DNA of 20,109 nt from a virus, in IMG/VR virus record IMGVR_UViG_3300036668_000211, positions 1 to 20,109 of that record; one strand, 5' to 3'. Below, piece by piece: positions 8,365 to 14,859 of the stretch (position 1 is its first letter; every line of letters starts with the position of its first letter). The notes under the pieces are model-generated. The model was not told where the DNA came from and did no database searches. It was given only the letters and a program-made list of their open reading frames with translations. The translations under genes and the position numbers were made by a program.

Positions 8365-8782
8365 AGAATTTTACCCTGTTTCTACCTCCATAACGGACGA
8401 TAAAAGGCAGCAATTATTTGACTACGTGAAAAACCACGTTTTAATTAAAATGTTTGGATTTCAAGCGGCTACGCAGATAATAGAGGGTGCTATCGTAGGC
8501 GGTGCAAGTTCTACATTTATAGGATTTCAAAAATTTACAGCTTTATTATGCGCATACCAAGAGATAAAAGACCCTTTAGTAAGCACTAACTTCGGAGCTA
8601 AAATAATCGACAGAACGGGCGCAATAAACCCGACTAACGGACAGAAAAGCATCACTCTTATAGATATTGAAAATACAATTTCAATACATTATAAAACAGC
8701 TTTAGTATTAATTAACGAAAATAATTGTCAAGACGTGCCTAATTGGGGCGGATACTTTTCTTATAAAATTTCTCGATTATGA
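8327..8782 (+). CDS. Head-tail connector (gp6-like adaptor) candidate
   Basis: This 151-residue protein starts inside the 3' end of the portal gene and overlaps the fibre gene by ATGA. Its N-terminus (IPTIQELKEFYPVSTSITDD) followed by helices and a middle Gly/Ala-rich turn resembles small, mostly helical head-completion or connector proteins. These bind under the portal to receive the tail. The short length and position directly after the portal are the main reasons for the call. No catalytic motif is visible. Confidence 0.55.
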   Translation: MIPLTIPTIQELKEFYPVSTSITDDKRQQLFDYVKNHVLIKMFGFQAATQIIEGAIVGGASSTFIGFQKFTALLCAYQEIKDPLVSTNFGAKIIDRTGAINPTNGQKSITLIDIENTISIHYKTALVLINENNCQDVPNWGGYFSYKISRL

Positions 8783-10182
8783 TTGATCCATACGAATTTA
8801 ACGACGCAAATGCGCAAGGAGACAAAGAAGCTGTAATACTTCCAAACTTACCAAGTTTGGTAAATAAATTAAGTGCTGATGAAACCAATGGTATAAAAGA
8901 CAAGATTAACGAAATTGCGCAAGTAGTTAATGTAATTGATCCCGATAATGCAAACTTACAAACTGTTACTAATAGCGGAAATATTACGGATAAAGAAATG
9001 ATAATTGTATCTGACGGATTAGTTCCTGACGACGTATTTAATCAGGCTGTATTTTCTAATAAAAGTTTTAAAGCAATAAATACCGATACAAACAATAGCA
9101 TTACTGTTTTATCTGATAAAATTCAAAGTGTAAAAACAGACGGGGGTTTTGAAAGTACGATTAACGTAAGTAATGCAGAACCAACGGAAACAGCAACGTA
9201 TGAACAAGTTAAGCCTAATAAGTCGGGTACTTATGCAATGACTGACGATGTAGGTGTAGCAACCCTGCAACAAGCCACAGCAGGAGCAAATAAGAATTTA
9301 GTTGATGGTATATTTCAAGCGGGAGAAGGAGCAGGAAACGGACAGACAGGTGTAAATGTTAATCAGTTTGGAGGCGAGGCAGGAGCAGGCAACATAGGAG
9401 ATAATCAAAATGCTTTAGGTGTAGGTGCAGGTGTTAACAACACAGGAGATAATCAAAATGCTTTAGGTGTAGGTGCAGGTATTGGCAACACAGGAGACTT
9501 TCAAAATGCTTTTGGACAGGGTGCAGGTATTGGCAACACAGGAAACCATCAAAATGCTTTTGGTGTGGATGCAGGACAAAATAATACAAAACAAGGTCAA
9601 AATGCATTCGGACAACAGGCAGGAAAAAACAACACAGGAGACTTTCAAAATGCTTTTGGACAGGGTGCAGGCTTTGGTAATATTTATGACGATGTAAACC
9701 TTTTCGGTCAAGAAACACAAGCAGACGAAAATGGTCAAACCGTTTTTAGAAGTTCAGGAGGTTTTATGACTAGATTATCTACCTTACTTTTAACCGCAAG
9801 TAGAAAGTATATTTTTCCAGATAAAAGTGGAACGTTTGCAATGTTGGATGACATAATTTTACCAATACCATACCAAAGCATCGTTAACCTTGGAGACGTA
9901 ACGGGAGCGGTTAGTATTAATTGGAATTTAGGAGTAAAACACAAACTAAATTTAACTGGAAATATTACAATAACACAATTAAATTTTGCAGATTACGAGG
10001 GGCAAAAAGTACAGGAATTAGAGATTACAAGTTCCGACCCTGCACACACAATTACTTGGGTTTCTGTAAATCCAGCGGATTTTACGGACGCAATAGATTT
10101 TAATGAACCCTTTAGGTTCAATAACGTATCCATAAGATTGTTAAGGGGTTCTATTTTTCAATCAAATAATCTAGTAAGATAA
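8779..10182 (+). CDS. Tail fibre protein with seven 16-residue Gly-rich repeats
   Basis: This is a 467-residue protein. Residues 1-160 are acidic and Asn/Thr-rich, ending in KSGTYAMTDDV, a motif common in Bacteroidota phage fibres. Residues 204-315 are seven tandem 16-residue units of the type NNTGDxQNAFGxGAGx, the last one degenerate. They suggest a trimeric beta-roll or beta-helix shaft like those in bacterial trimeric adhesins. A second KSGTFAMLDDI motif follows near residue 352, then a beta-rich C-terminal domain that ends the protein. A fibre that reaches the host surface is the natural reading. It starts in an ATGA overlap with the connector gene and its stop overlaps the next start (TAATG). 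Confidence 0.82.
   Translation: MIDPYEFNDANAQGDKEAVILPNLPSLVNKLSADETNGIKDKINEIAQVVNVIDPDNANLQTVTNSGNITDKEMIIVSDGLVPDDVFNQAVFSNKSFKAINTDTNNSITVLSDKIQSVKTDGGFESTINVSNAEPTETATYEQVKPNKSGTYAMTDDVGVATLQQATAGANKNLVDGIFQAGEGAGNGQTGVNVNQFGGEAGAGNIGDNQNALGVGAGVNNTGDNQNALGVGAGIGNTGDFQNAFGQGAGIGNTGNHQNAFGVDAGQNNTKQGQNAFGQQAGKNNTGDFQNAFGQGAGFGNIYDDVNLFGQETQADENGQTVFRSSGGFMTRLSTLLLTASRKYIFPDKSGTFAMLDDIILPIPYQSIVNLGDVTGAVSINWNLGVKHKLNLTGNITITQLNFADYEGQKVQELEITSSDPAHTITWVSVNPADFTDAIDFNEPFRFNNVSIRLLRGSIFQSNNLVR
8842..8860 (+). repeat. Perfect 8-bp inverted repeat near the start of the fibre gene
   Basis: CCAAACTT (8842-8849) and AAGTTTGG (8853-8860) form a perfect stem over a three-base loop, 63 bases into the fibre gene. 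No T tract follows, so it is not terminator-like. It may be RNA structure affecting translation, or chance. Confidence 0.4.
9388..9723 (+). repeat. Seven tandem 48-bp repeats in the fibre gene
   Basis: In-frame 48-bp units begin at 9388, 9436, 9484, 9532, 9580, 9628 and 9676. Units 1-2 and units 3 and 6 are nearly identical pairs, while units 5 and 7 have diverged. The mosaic similarity suggests duplication and recombination between units. Repeat number may vary between isolates, changing fibre length. Confidence 0.92.
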
Positions 10183-10976
10183 TGGGAAGCTTCGGAAATA
10201 AAATGGTGGCGTTTAGTGGTAGGAAATTGTTTTTGGACACTTTTTCTGGTGCAGCGGTTGGATGGTCTTTGCAGAATTTAAAAGAAACAACGGTTTTTGT
10301 GGTAAGAGTCCGTAGAAGCTCCGATAATGTAGAACAAGATTTTAGAGCCATAGAAATTACAAACGGTGCTTTATTAACTTTTGTAGGAGCTAATGATGGA
10401 TTTGTAACCACAATTTACGACCAAGTAGGAAGTAATAATTTTACGCAAGTAACCACAACAAGGCAAGGTTTCTTGGTAAATGCAGGAGTTTTAAATTTAC
10501 TAAACGGAAAACCAGTGATTTTAAGAAATACAGTCGGAGGAGGTTATATTTCGAGTTATGCACCAAATGGCGCAACTGCAAAAGGTTTATTTTATCTAGG
10601 AAGAATGGGAAATGCTTTTAATCAAGGTATAATGATTGGTACTTTAAATAATGGGGCTTCTTACATTTATAACAGCCAAATAAATGGGAGCAACACAAAT
10701 GTAAATTCAAATGCTACACTTTCTAATCAAAAAATAAACGGGTCTACTTTTACATACAGCACCCTTGGAGATGTCTATTCACAAACTCAAAATCAAAGTT
10801 TAATAGCGGCTAACATTATCTTTAATTTCGTGAGTAATTCATTATCCTTAGGTTATAGGTTTACAAATCCTTCTACCCTTGGAATGTGGAGTTTTCAAGA
10901 ATTGGTAATATTTGATAATACAAACGAAACAGCCGCAAAAGAAAATAACATTAACTCAAGATACAGCATATACTAA
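10182..10976 (+). CDS. Lectin/LamG-like adhesin, candidate receptor-binding protein
   Basis: This is a 264-residue beta-rich protein. The segment around residues 38-80 (VRVRRSSDNVEQDF, then FVGANDGFVTTIYDQVGSNN) matches a pattern I know from concanavalin-like and arabinofuranosidase-B-type beta-sandwich domains of Bacteroidota. There RVRRSSDN and 'WYDQSG' are hallmarks. Here the W is replaced by I (IYDQVG). The C-terminal WSFQELVIFDN and final helix also fit such sandwiches. It follows the fibre gene with a TAATG overlap, so it is probably the fibre tip or a separate adhesin that binds surface glycan. Hydrolase activity is not claimed. Confidence 0.7.
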   Translation: MGSFGNKMVAFSGRKLFLDTFSGAAVGWSLQNLKETTVFVVRVRRSSDNVEQDFRAIEITNGALLTFVGANDGFVTTIYDQVGSNNFTQVTTTRQGFLVNAGVLNLLNGKPVILRNTVGGGYISSYAPNGATAKGLFYLGRMGNAFNQGIMIGTLNNGASYIYNSQINGSNTNVNSNATLSNQKINGSTFTYSTLGDVYSQTQNQSLIAANIIFNFVSNSLSLGYRFTNPSTLGMWSFQELVIFDNTNETAAKENNINSRYSIY

Positions 10977-11455
10977 TGAAAGCAATTAAAATTAATAACG
11001 AGTGGCAAATATTCCAAACTTTACCTAAAAGTTGGAATAATAAGATGCCTTATAACGCAATAGAAGAAGGTTTTAAAGATGTTGTAAATCCAAGTGTAAC
11101 CAACTTACAAAAATTAGGTGCAATGGTTTTTGACGTTGAAAATGAAGTTTTAACCTATCAAGTAATTGATAAAACAGAAGAAGAAATTTATACGGAAACT
11201 TTGGCAAATGCTTCAACTGTTACTGCAATTCAATTTTTAACGCAATTAGAATTAGAGGGAATAACTCAGGACGCTATTTTGCAAGTAATTGAAACTTTAG
11301 AAGCACCCAATAATATAATGGCTAGAGTTAGTTTTTTAAGAGCAACAACATTTGATAGAGATAGTCCACTTATTTCGTTGGTTGGTGCGGCTTTTGAAAA
11401 AACAGAATTAGAATTGGATGAAATATTTATAAATGCAAATAATCTAAATTTTTAA
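10976..11455 (+). CDS. Fibre-associated protein, unknown
   Basis: This 159-residue acidic protein has an N-terminus (MKAIKINNEWQIFQTLPKSW) typical of small proteins encoded after fibre genes in Bacteroidota phages. A helix-rich C-terminal half follows. It may be a fibre chaperone or accessory adhesin. Start and stop overlap both neighbours by one base (TAATG), so it is translated with the adhesin and the holin-like gene. No domain is recognised with certainty. Confidence 0.65.
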   Translation: MKAIKINNEWQIFQTLPKSWNNKMPYNAIEEGFKDVVNPSVTNLQKLGAMVFDVENEVLTYQVIDKTEEEIYTETLANASTVTAIQFLTQLELEGITQDAILQVIETLEAPNNIMARVSFLRATTFDRDSPLISLVGAAFEKTELELDEIFINANNLNF

Positions 11456-11724
11456 TGATAAATTTTTTAAAAGAAAACTGGGAGGTTATAGCGGCATTAG
11501 GTGGCAGCGTTATTGCTTATTTTGGTGGGAAAAAAGCGAAAGAAATAAGCAACAAAAAAGACGATGCGGATGCTGTCCGTTCAATTCAAGAATTATATGG
11601 CAAATTTGCAGAACAAACAAATGACAAGTTTGAAGAGATGCGAAAAGAAATGACCGAGCTAAAAATCATACTAAAAGAGTACATTGATCAATGCAGTAAA
11701 TGCGAAAATAATAAGATAAAATGA
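11455..11724 (+). CDS. Holin-like small membrane protein
   Basis: This 89-residue protein has one N-terminal hydrophobic segment (about residues 9-24, VIAALGGSVIAYFGG). A Lys-rich patch follows, then a charged coiled coil to the end with a late CSKC. Its position immediately before the endolysin with an ATGA overlap makes a lysis role likely, as a holin or holin regulator. Only one membrane segment is seen, and its Gly-rich character fits class III-like or pinholin-like proteins only loosely. A structural membrane-associated tail protein is the alternative. Confidence 0.55.
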   Translation: MINFLKENWEVIAALGGSVIAYFGGKKAKEISNKKDDADAVRSIQELYGKFAEQTNDKFEEMRKEMTELKIILKEYIDQCSKCENNKIK

Positions 11725-12101
11725 GACTAACAAAAAATTTTAATAGACAGGAATTTGACTGTAAAGATGGCACTATTGTGCCTAAAGAATTTATTAATAA
11801 TTTAATTGAATTAGCGGTAAATTTACAAGTATTACGAGATTACATTAAAGAAGTAGTAAGTGTTACGGGCAGCGGTTATAGAACAGAAAGCCATAACAAT
11901 AAAATAAAACCAAAAGGAGCTAAAAACAGCCAGCATTTGACAGCTAAAGCGGCTGATATAAATGCAGTAAATTACACGCCTAAAAGCCTAGCTGCAGTAA
12001 TTGAAAAACTTATTGCGGATGGTAAAATGAAACAAGGCGGAATAGGAATTTATAAAGGATTTGTACATTACGATATTAGAGGCACTAGAGCTAGGTGGTA
12101 A
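11721..12101 (+). CDS. M15-family peptidase, probable endolysin
   Basis: This 126-residue protein carries the zinc site of M15 D-Ala-D-Ala-type carboxypeptidases/endopeptidases. SGYRTESHNN at 51-60 is followed by SQHLTAKAADI at 70-80, with His72 and Asp79 as ligands in the H-x6-D motif. FVHYDIRG at 114-121 supplies the third ligand, His116. The protein ends in TRARW, as in the M15_3 group. It would cut the peptide stems of peptidoglycan at lysis. No signal peptide is present, so it needs a holin for export, consistent with the preceding gene. It is the last gene of the late operon, directly before a strong terminator. Confidence 0.92.
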   Translation: MRLTKNFNRQEFDCKDGTIVPKEFINNLIELAVNLQVLRDYIKEVVSVTGSGYRTESHNNKIKPKGAKNSQHLTAKAADINAVNYTPKSLAAVIEKLIADGKMKQGGIGIYKGFVHYDIRGTRARW

Positions 12102-12110
12102 AATTAAATA

Positions 12111-12140
12111 AACCCGTTACAAATCGTAACGGGTTTTTTT
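12111..12140 (+). terminator. Bidirectional intrinsic terminator
   Basis: A perfect 10-bp stem (12111-12120 with 12126-12135) with a five-base loop is followed by seven T (12134-12140). Read from the other strand the same stem is followed by a T-rich tract. It separates the converging late operon and the leftward small-gene operon. Confidence 0.92.
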
Positions 12141-12161
12141 ATTAGTAGCGTGTATTTATTA

Positions 12162-12171
12162 GTTATGGGTT
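12162..12171 (-). repeat. Left copy of the inverted GTTATGGGTT motif
   Basis: GTTATGGGTT is the exact inverse of AACCCATAAC at 12777-12786. Read on the minus strand, the complementary CCCATAAC directly follows the stop codon of the 12170-12760 gene. This is the position and form of the first core site (RYYYAAC-like) of an integron attC. No matching second half is found before the terminator. Confidence 0.6.
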
Positions 12172-12760
12172 ATTTTAAAAGACGTTCACGTTTAAAAAAC
12201 TCCAAAACAACTTTACATCTTGAAAAACCACATCTATCGCTCCAATAACTAAACTGAACGCCATCTAAAATATGACCTTCAATATATTTTAAATCCTCAT
12301 CATTAGGTTCAAAATCTTTAAACCCTCTTTTAACAAACAATTTAATTAGTCTTTGTGCTTTGCTCGGAAGAATAGTCTTTTCATCATCTTCATAGATATT
12401 ACACATTAGAGAACTTACTTTTTCAGAAAATGCAAAATATTTCTTATCAACTTTGCTAATTGAATTATTTTTAGAAATAAATTTTTTACCTCTAAAATCC
12501 ATTTGTTTTAAAACGATTTTTAAAGGTGTGCCTTTTACAGAATAATCATTGTACCAAACAAACCACTCTCTTTTTGTATTACTACAATTAAATGATTTAT
12601 GGTCTAAAGAAACTGTACCATTTACTGATTCTGCAAATTTTTTATTTAGAAATTTCATTAAATCTGCTTTATATTTAAAGCGATACAAATGCTTTTCTAA
12701 TTTTGAATTTTTAGATGGTCTAAACCACCATTCGTACTTTCTATGATTTCTAATTTTCAT
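12170..12760 (-). CDS. Orphan protein in a cassette-like setting
   Basis: This protein has 196 residues from the ATG at 12760. An in-frame TTG lies six codons earlier, but the ATG fits the start context of the window. It is basic, Lys/Phe/Trp-rich and soluble, with a WW pair near the N-terminus, paired aromatics at mid-length and a Cys pair near the C-terminus (RCGFSRC). No family, transposase or nuclease motif is recognised. The gene is bracketed closely by GTTATGGGTT in opposite orientations, 16 bases before the start and at the stop codon. It is convergent with the late operon and looks like an acquired accessory gene. Confidence 0.75.
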   Translation of the reverse strand: MKIRNHRKYEWWFRPSKNSKLEKHLYRFKYKADLMKFLNKKFAESVNGTVSLDHKSFNCSNTKREWFVWYNDYSVKGTPLKIVLKQMDFRGKKFISKNNSISKVDKKYFAFSEKVSSLMCNIYEDDEKTILPSKAQRLIKLFVKRGFKDFEPNDEDLKYIEGHILDGVQFSYWSDRCGFSRCKVVLEFFKRERLLK

Positions 12761-12776
12761 AATATGTGATAAAAAC

Positions 12777-12913
12777 AACCCATAACACTCGTTTTGAGCT
12801 ATTACGGCAATTGTGGTTAATTGATATTTGTTTTGCCCGTAGGCGTTTATTATTTGTTGAAAATTCTCGGTTCGCTATTTCCGTAACAGACACAAAGCGA
12901 GGGGACGTTATAA
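12777..12913 (-). repeat. attC-like imperfect hairpin element between two orphan genes
   Basis: Four nested helices close over about 134 bases: 12780-12786 with 12907-12913 (CCATAAC/GTTATAA, allowing two wobble pairs), 12788-12791 with 12898-12901 (CTCG/CGAG), 12793-12796 with 12893-12896 (TTTG/CAAA) and 12802-12807 with 12881-12886 (TTACGG/CCGTAA). The outer helix has the 7-bp core form of integron attC sites, with an asymmetric 1-against-5 bulge inside it. The stop codon of the 102-aa gene lies within one core. No gene is seen inside. It resembles an attC recombination site, but no integrase is in the window. Confidence 0.5.
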
Positions 12914-13216
12914 GCAATTGCTAAGAACCTGCTTCCAATTGACTTTTTCACCACAATAAGGGCAGTAAACAAATCTTGATAGGTATCCACGCCTATTATC
13001 AACTATTTCTTTTTTTGTTAATGGCTTTCCTTTAAGCATACCATATTTTTGATATTTTGGCATCATATTGAAAATGCTTGTAACTTCATAATCAATAGTT
13101 GATTTGTTTACTTTTTCTCCGCTAATAAATCCTACTAAACAATCGCAACTACTTATAACAGCACCTATATTCAATTGCGGTTTCTCTGGTTCATTCAAGT
13201 TTTCGTTTTCTAACAT
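12908..13216 (-). CDS. Small zinc-ribbon-like orphan protein
   Basis: This is a 102-residue protein. Its N-terminal part is acidic (NENLNEPEKP), followed by SSCDCLVGFISGE, and its C-terminus carries YCPYCGEKVNW (CPYCG knuckle) and a last cysteine. With the CDC pair this could make one zinc site. Proteins of this size with a terminal 'F.YCPYCGEKI.W' are typical of accessory cassette-type genes in Bacteroidota, but function is unknown. It starts in the CATAATTATG context. Its stop codon sits inside the attC-like element. Confidence 0.75.
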   Translation of the reverse strand: MLENENLNEPEKPQLNIGAVISSCDCLVGFISGEKVNKSTIDYEVTSIFNMMPKYQKYGMLKGKPLTKKEIVDNRRGYLSRFVYCPYCGEKVNWKQVLSNCL

Positions 13217-13310
13217 AATTATGTGTTTATTTAAAGTTTAGTAATTCTAAATCCGCAACTAAATATAGCTGCAAACCGTTATGTAATATACTGCTTCACA
13301 TATTCAGAAA
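13217..13310 (-). other. Intergenic leader with a CATAACGG motif
   Basis: This 94-base gap upstream of the 102-aa gene holds no reading frame. On the minus strand it begins after the stop of the 13311 gene and contains CATAACGGTTTGCAGC, with a GTTGCGGATTT segment downstream. The CATAAC core again resembles an attC or similar flavobacterial intergenic element, but I could not draw a convincing long hairpin. It probably marks the upstream edge of the inserted genes. Confidence 0.35.
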
Positions 13311-13754
13311 TTATGAGTAGCGAATGTACAAAAATGTTGCCAGTAAAACTATTATAAAGTAGAAAAAATAAGGCTCTTTAGTTTCCTTTGTTTTAATCGT
13401 TTTAAGGGCTTCAATTTGTTTTGTTAATACTTTTGCATTGTTAATATATCTTTGCTCCAACGTCTTCAAATCTTGTTTATAATTAGTGTTTTCCTGCTTA
13501 TTTATAATTCTAACGTTTTCATACTTTTTACCATTTACAAAATAAGGTTTTGAATTATCAAAGGGTTCAAATCCGTAAATATTTACAAAACGTGAAACTT
13601 CAATCTTATTTGTGATTTCAATTTTAGAAGTATCTTTAAAAACTTCTTTAACAGTTTCAGTTTCTTTAGTTTTATCGATTTCTTTTATCTTTTTAGAAGC
13701 CCCACAACTGCAAGAGATAGCGGCTAAAAGCAGAATTGCTATTTTTTTTTTCAT
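13311..13754 (-). CDS. Candidate unimolecular spanin (lipoprotein with C-terminal membrane anchor)
   Basis: This is a 147-residue protein. The N-terminus MKKKIAILLLAAISCSCG is a lipoprotein signal peptide with the acylated cysteine at 15 or 17. The middle (about 20-125) is charged and becomes a coiled coil around 90-120. The C-terminus (about 128-146, FFYFIIVLLATFLYIRY) is one membrane segment. A lipid anchor in the outer membrane plus an inner-membrane anchor is the defining layout of u-spanins such as T1 gp11 (about 130 residues). These fuse the two membranes in the last step of lysis. No acidic surface-export tag follows the cysteine, which keeps it facing the periplasm. It overlaps the upstream gene by ATGA, and the lysis genes lie about 1.2 kb away on the other strand. 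A superinfection-exclusion lipoprotein is the alternative. Confidence 0.6.
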   Translation of the reverse strand: MKKKIAILLLAAISCSCGASKKIKEIDKTKETETVKEVFKDTSKIEITNKIEVSRFVNIYGFEPFDNSKPYFVNGKKYENVRIINKQENTNYKQDLKTLEQRYINNAKVLTKQIEALKTIKTKETKEPYFFYFIIVLLATFLYIRYS

Positions 13755-14215
13755 AATTGATAAAATTGTTTAATTAATCCCTCGTGTTTTTCCATAAATT
13801 CTTTAGCGATTTCGGGAGTGTTAAATGTTAGGAGGTTAAAATTATAGTAAACAATTGAAGTTTTTAAATCGTTCATACTTCGAATAACGCAGTACTTTGA
13901 TTCACTATTTCTCCAGTCAATCTCACAATCTCCGCAATCTGCCATTAATTGCGTTAATTGAGCGTAAGCTAATACGGATGCGGCTTGTTTTTCTGTTTTG
14001 AAAATGTTTTTGTTTATGAAATTTGTGATTATCGAAAATGAAGTTTTTGAAATACAAGAGACTTCTTCAATATAGTAACCATCTATTTTACCTAATTGCT
14101 CCCAACTATCCGCAACCTTTAAGGGTTTTAATTCAGGATAATCTAAATAAATTTCATTAGCCATTTCTGGCATTTTTTTAAGCATTATTACAGCTTGTTC
14201 TTTTGTGATTTTCAT
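13751..14215 (-). CDS. Bacteroidota-phage-type hypothetical protein
   Basis: This 154-residue protein contains FKTEKQAASVLAYAQLTQLM around residues 92-111, followed by an Asp/Cys patch (ADCGDCEIDW). The C-terminus is TPEIAKEFMEKHEGLIKQF. This combination recurs in a family of small proteins in Bacteroidota phages and mobile elements with no known function. It is acidic, mixed alpha/beta, without signal or membrane segment. It is part of the leftward operon, one base after the HTH gene and overlapping the candidate spanin gene by four bases. Confidence 0.75.
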   Translation of the reverse strand: MKITKEQAVIMLKKMPEMANEIYLDYPELKPLKVADSWEQLGKIDGYYIEEVSCISKTSFSIITNFINKNIFKTEKQAASVLAYAQLTQLMADCGDCEIDWRNSESKYCVIRSMNDLKTSIVYYNFNLLTFNTPEIAKEFMEKHEGLIKQFYQL

Positions 14216-14216
14216 A

Positions 14217-14429
14217 TTATATTAATTTAATTGTTATTTTATAACCATTTTTAAAAGTTTTAAAACTCTTAATGTTTAACTCCTTCGCAATTGCTATACT
14301 ATTTTCAATTGATCCAATAGTTTCTTTATTCATTTGTGCGGATAAGGTAGATTGTTTGATTTTCATAATCTCACATACTTCTTTTTGATTTTTACCCGAT
14401 AACTCAATTATTTGCCTGACTGTATTCAT
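14217..14429 (-). CDS. Small helix-turn-helix (Cro/XRE-like) regulator
   Basis: This is a 70-residue protein with a helix-turn-helix around residues 14-34: NQKEVCEIMKIKQSTLSAQM. The pattern, with a buried A/V in helix 1, a turn and SxLSxxM in the recognition helix, is that of Cro/C1-type domains. The remaining 35 residues are too short for a CI-like effector domain, so this is Cro-sized. It overlaps the 116-aa gene by ATGA. Placed in the leftward operon next to a divergent promoter region with a dyad, it is a natural candidate to bind there. Confidence 0.72.
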   Translation of the reverse strand: MNTVRQIIELSGKNQKEVCEIMKIKQSTLSAQMNKETIGSIENSIAIAKELNIKSFKTFKNGYKITIKLI

Positions 14430-14776
14430 AATTCTTTTTTTGTTAGTGCAAAATATAAGTTTTGAAGCTCGTGGACGTATTGAATTTTTACATCCAATTT
14501 AAACCATTCCTTTAAAAATATTGACACGTTGTTAGATTTTGATATTGAAATAAAATCTTTATCAAACCAACTATCATTTTCACTTCGTTTAAACCCAAAC
14601 TTCAAAAGCCAATCTTTAGTTATTTCTATTGGTTCAATTTCTTCACTTGTTGTATAATCATATGTTATTTCGTCAACTGAAATATACTCCTCATTTATTG
14701 CTGTAACCACATTAAATGGCTTTTCTCCGTAAATAAGCTTTACAAAATTGCCTAATCTTAATTTTTTTGCCTCCAT
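14426..14776 (-). CDS. Accessory Bacteroidota protein of unknown function
   Basis: This is a 116-residue protein. It begins MEAKKLRLGNFVKL, has PIEITKDWLLKFGFK around residues 49-63 and ends with KIQYVHELQNLYFALTKKEL. All three segments are hallmarks of a small family spread through Bacteroidota phages and accessory islands, often in host-takeover or regulatory gene clusters. Function is unknown. It is the first gene of the leftward operon, behind the promoter whose -7 element lies at 14794-14801. Confidence 0.8.
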   Translation of the reverse strand: MEAKKLRLGNFVKLIYGEKPFNVVTAINEEYISVDEITYDYTTSEEIEPIEITKDWLLKFGFKRSENDSWFDKDFISISKSNNVSIFLKEWFKLDVKIQYVHELQNLYFALTKKEL

Positions 14777-14793
14777 AATTATTTTTATTTCTA

Positions 14794-14801
14794 CAAATGT
14801 A
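14794..14801 (-). promoter_or_regulatory. -7 element of the leftward promoter
   Basis: On the minus strand this reads TACATTTG, an exact TAnnTTTG. The -33 position (about 14821-14824) reads TTTT, three of four matching TTTG. It would start the 14776-to-13311 operon with an A/T-rich leader of roughly 15 bases. Confidence 0.6.
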
Positions 14802-14823
14802 AAACAAAAATATTAATAAAAAA

Positions 14824-14838
14824 AACATTTAAAATGTT
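14824..14838. promoter_or_regulatory. Dyad operator candidate between divergent promoters
   Basis: AACATT-TAA-AATGTT is a perfect 6+6 dyad. It spans the expected -33 positions of both the leftward (14821-14824) and rightward (14837-14840) promoters, so one bound regulator could control both. Low-complexity A/T sequence makes chance possible. Confidence 0.45.
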
Positions 14839-14859
14839 ATTTATTTAAAATTAAAGTTG

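Noticed and set aside
9388-9723. CRISPR array
   Set aside because: The repeats adjoin without spacers, lie in frame within a gene and diverge as protein repeats do.
9434-9738. Repeated frames in other phases over the fibre repeats
   Set aside because: The 48-bp repeat has a length divisible by three, so all frames repeat and stay open. The products are His/Cys-rich shadows.
12761-12778. TTG start for the orphan gene
   Set aside because: It overlaps the inverted motif. The ATG at 12760 is the simpler start.
12162-12786. Insertion sequence with terminal inverted repeats
   Set aside because: Only 10 bp of inverted repeat is present, no target duplication was seen, and the encoded protein has no transposase motif I can recognise. 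A cassette-like reading fits better.
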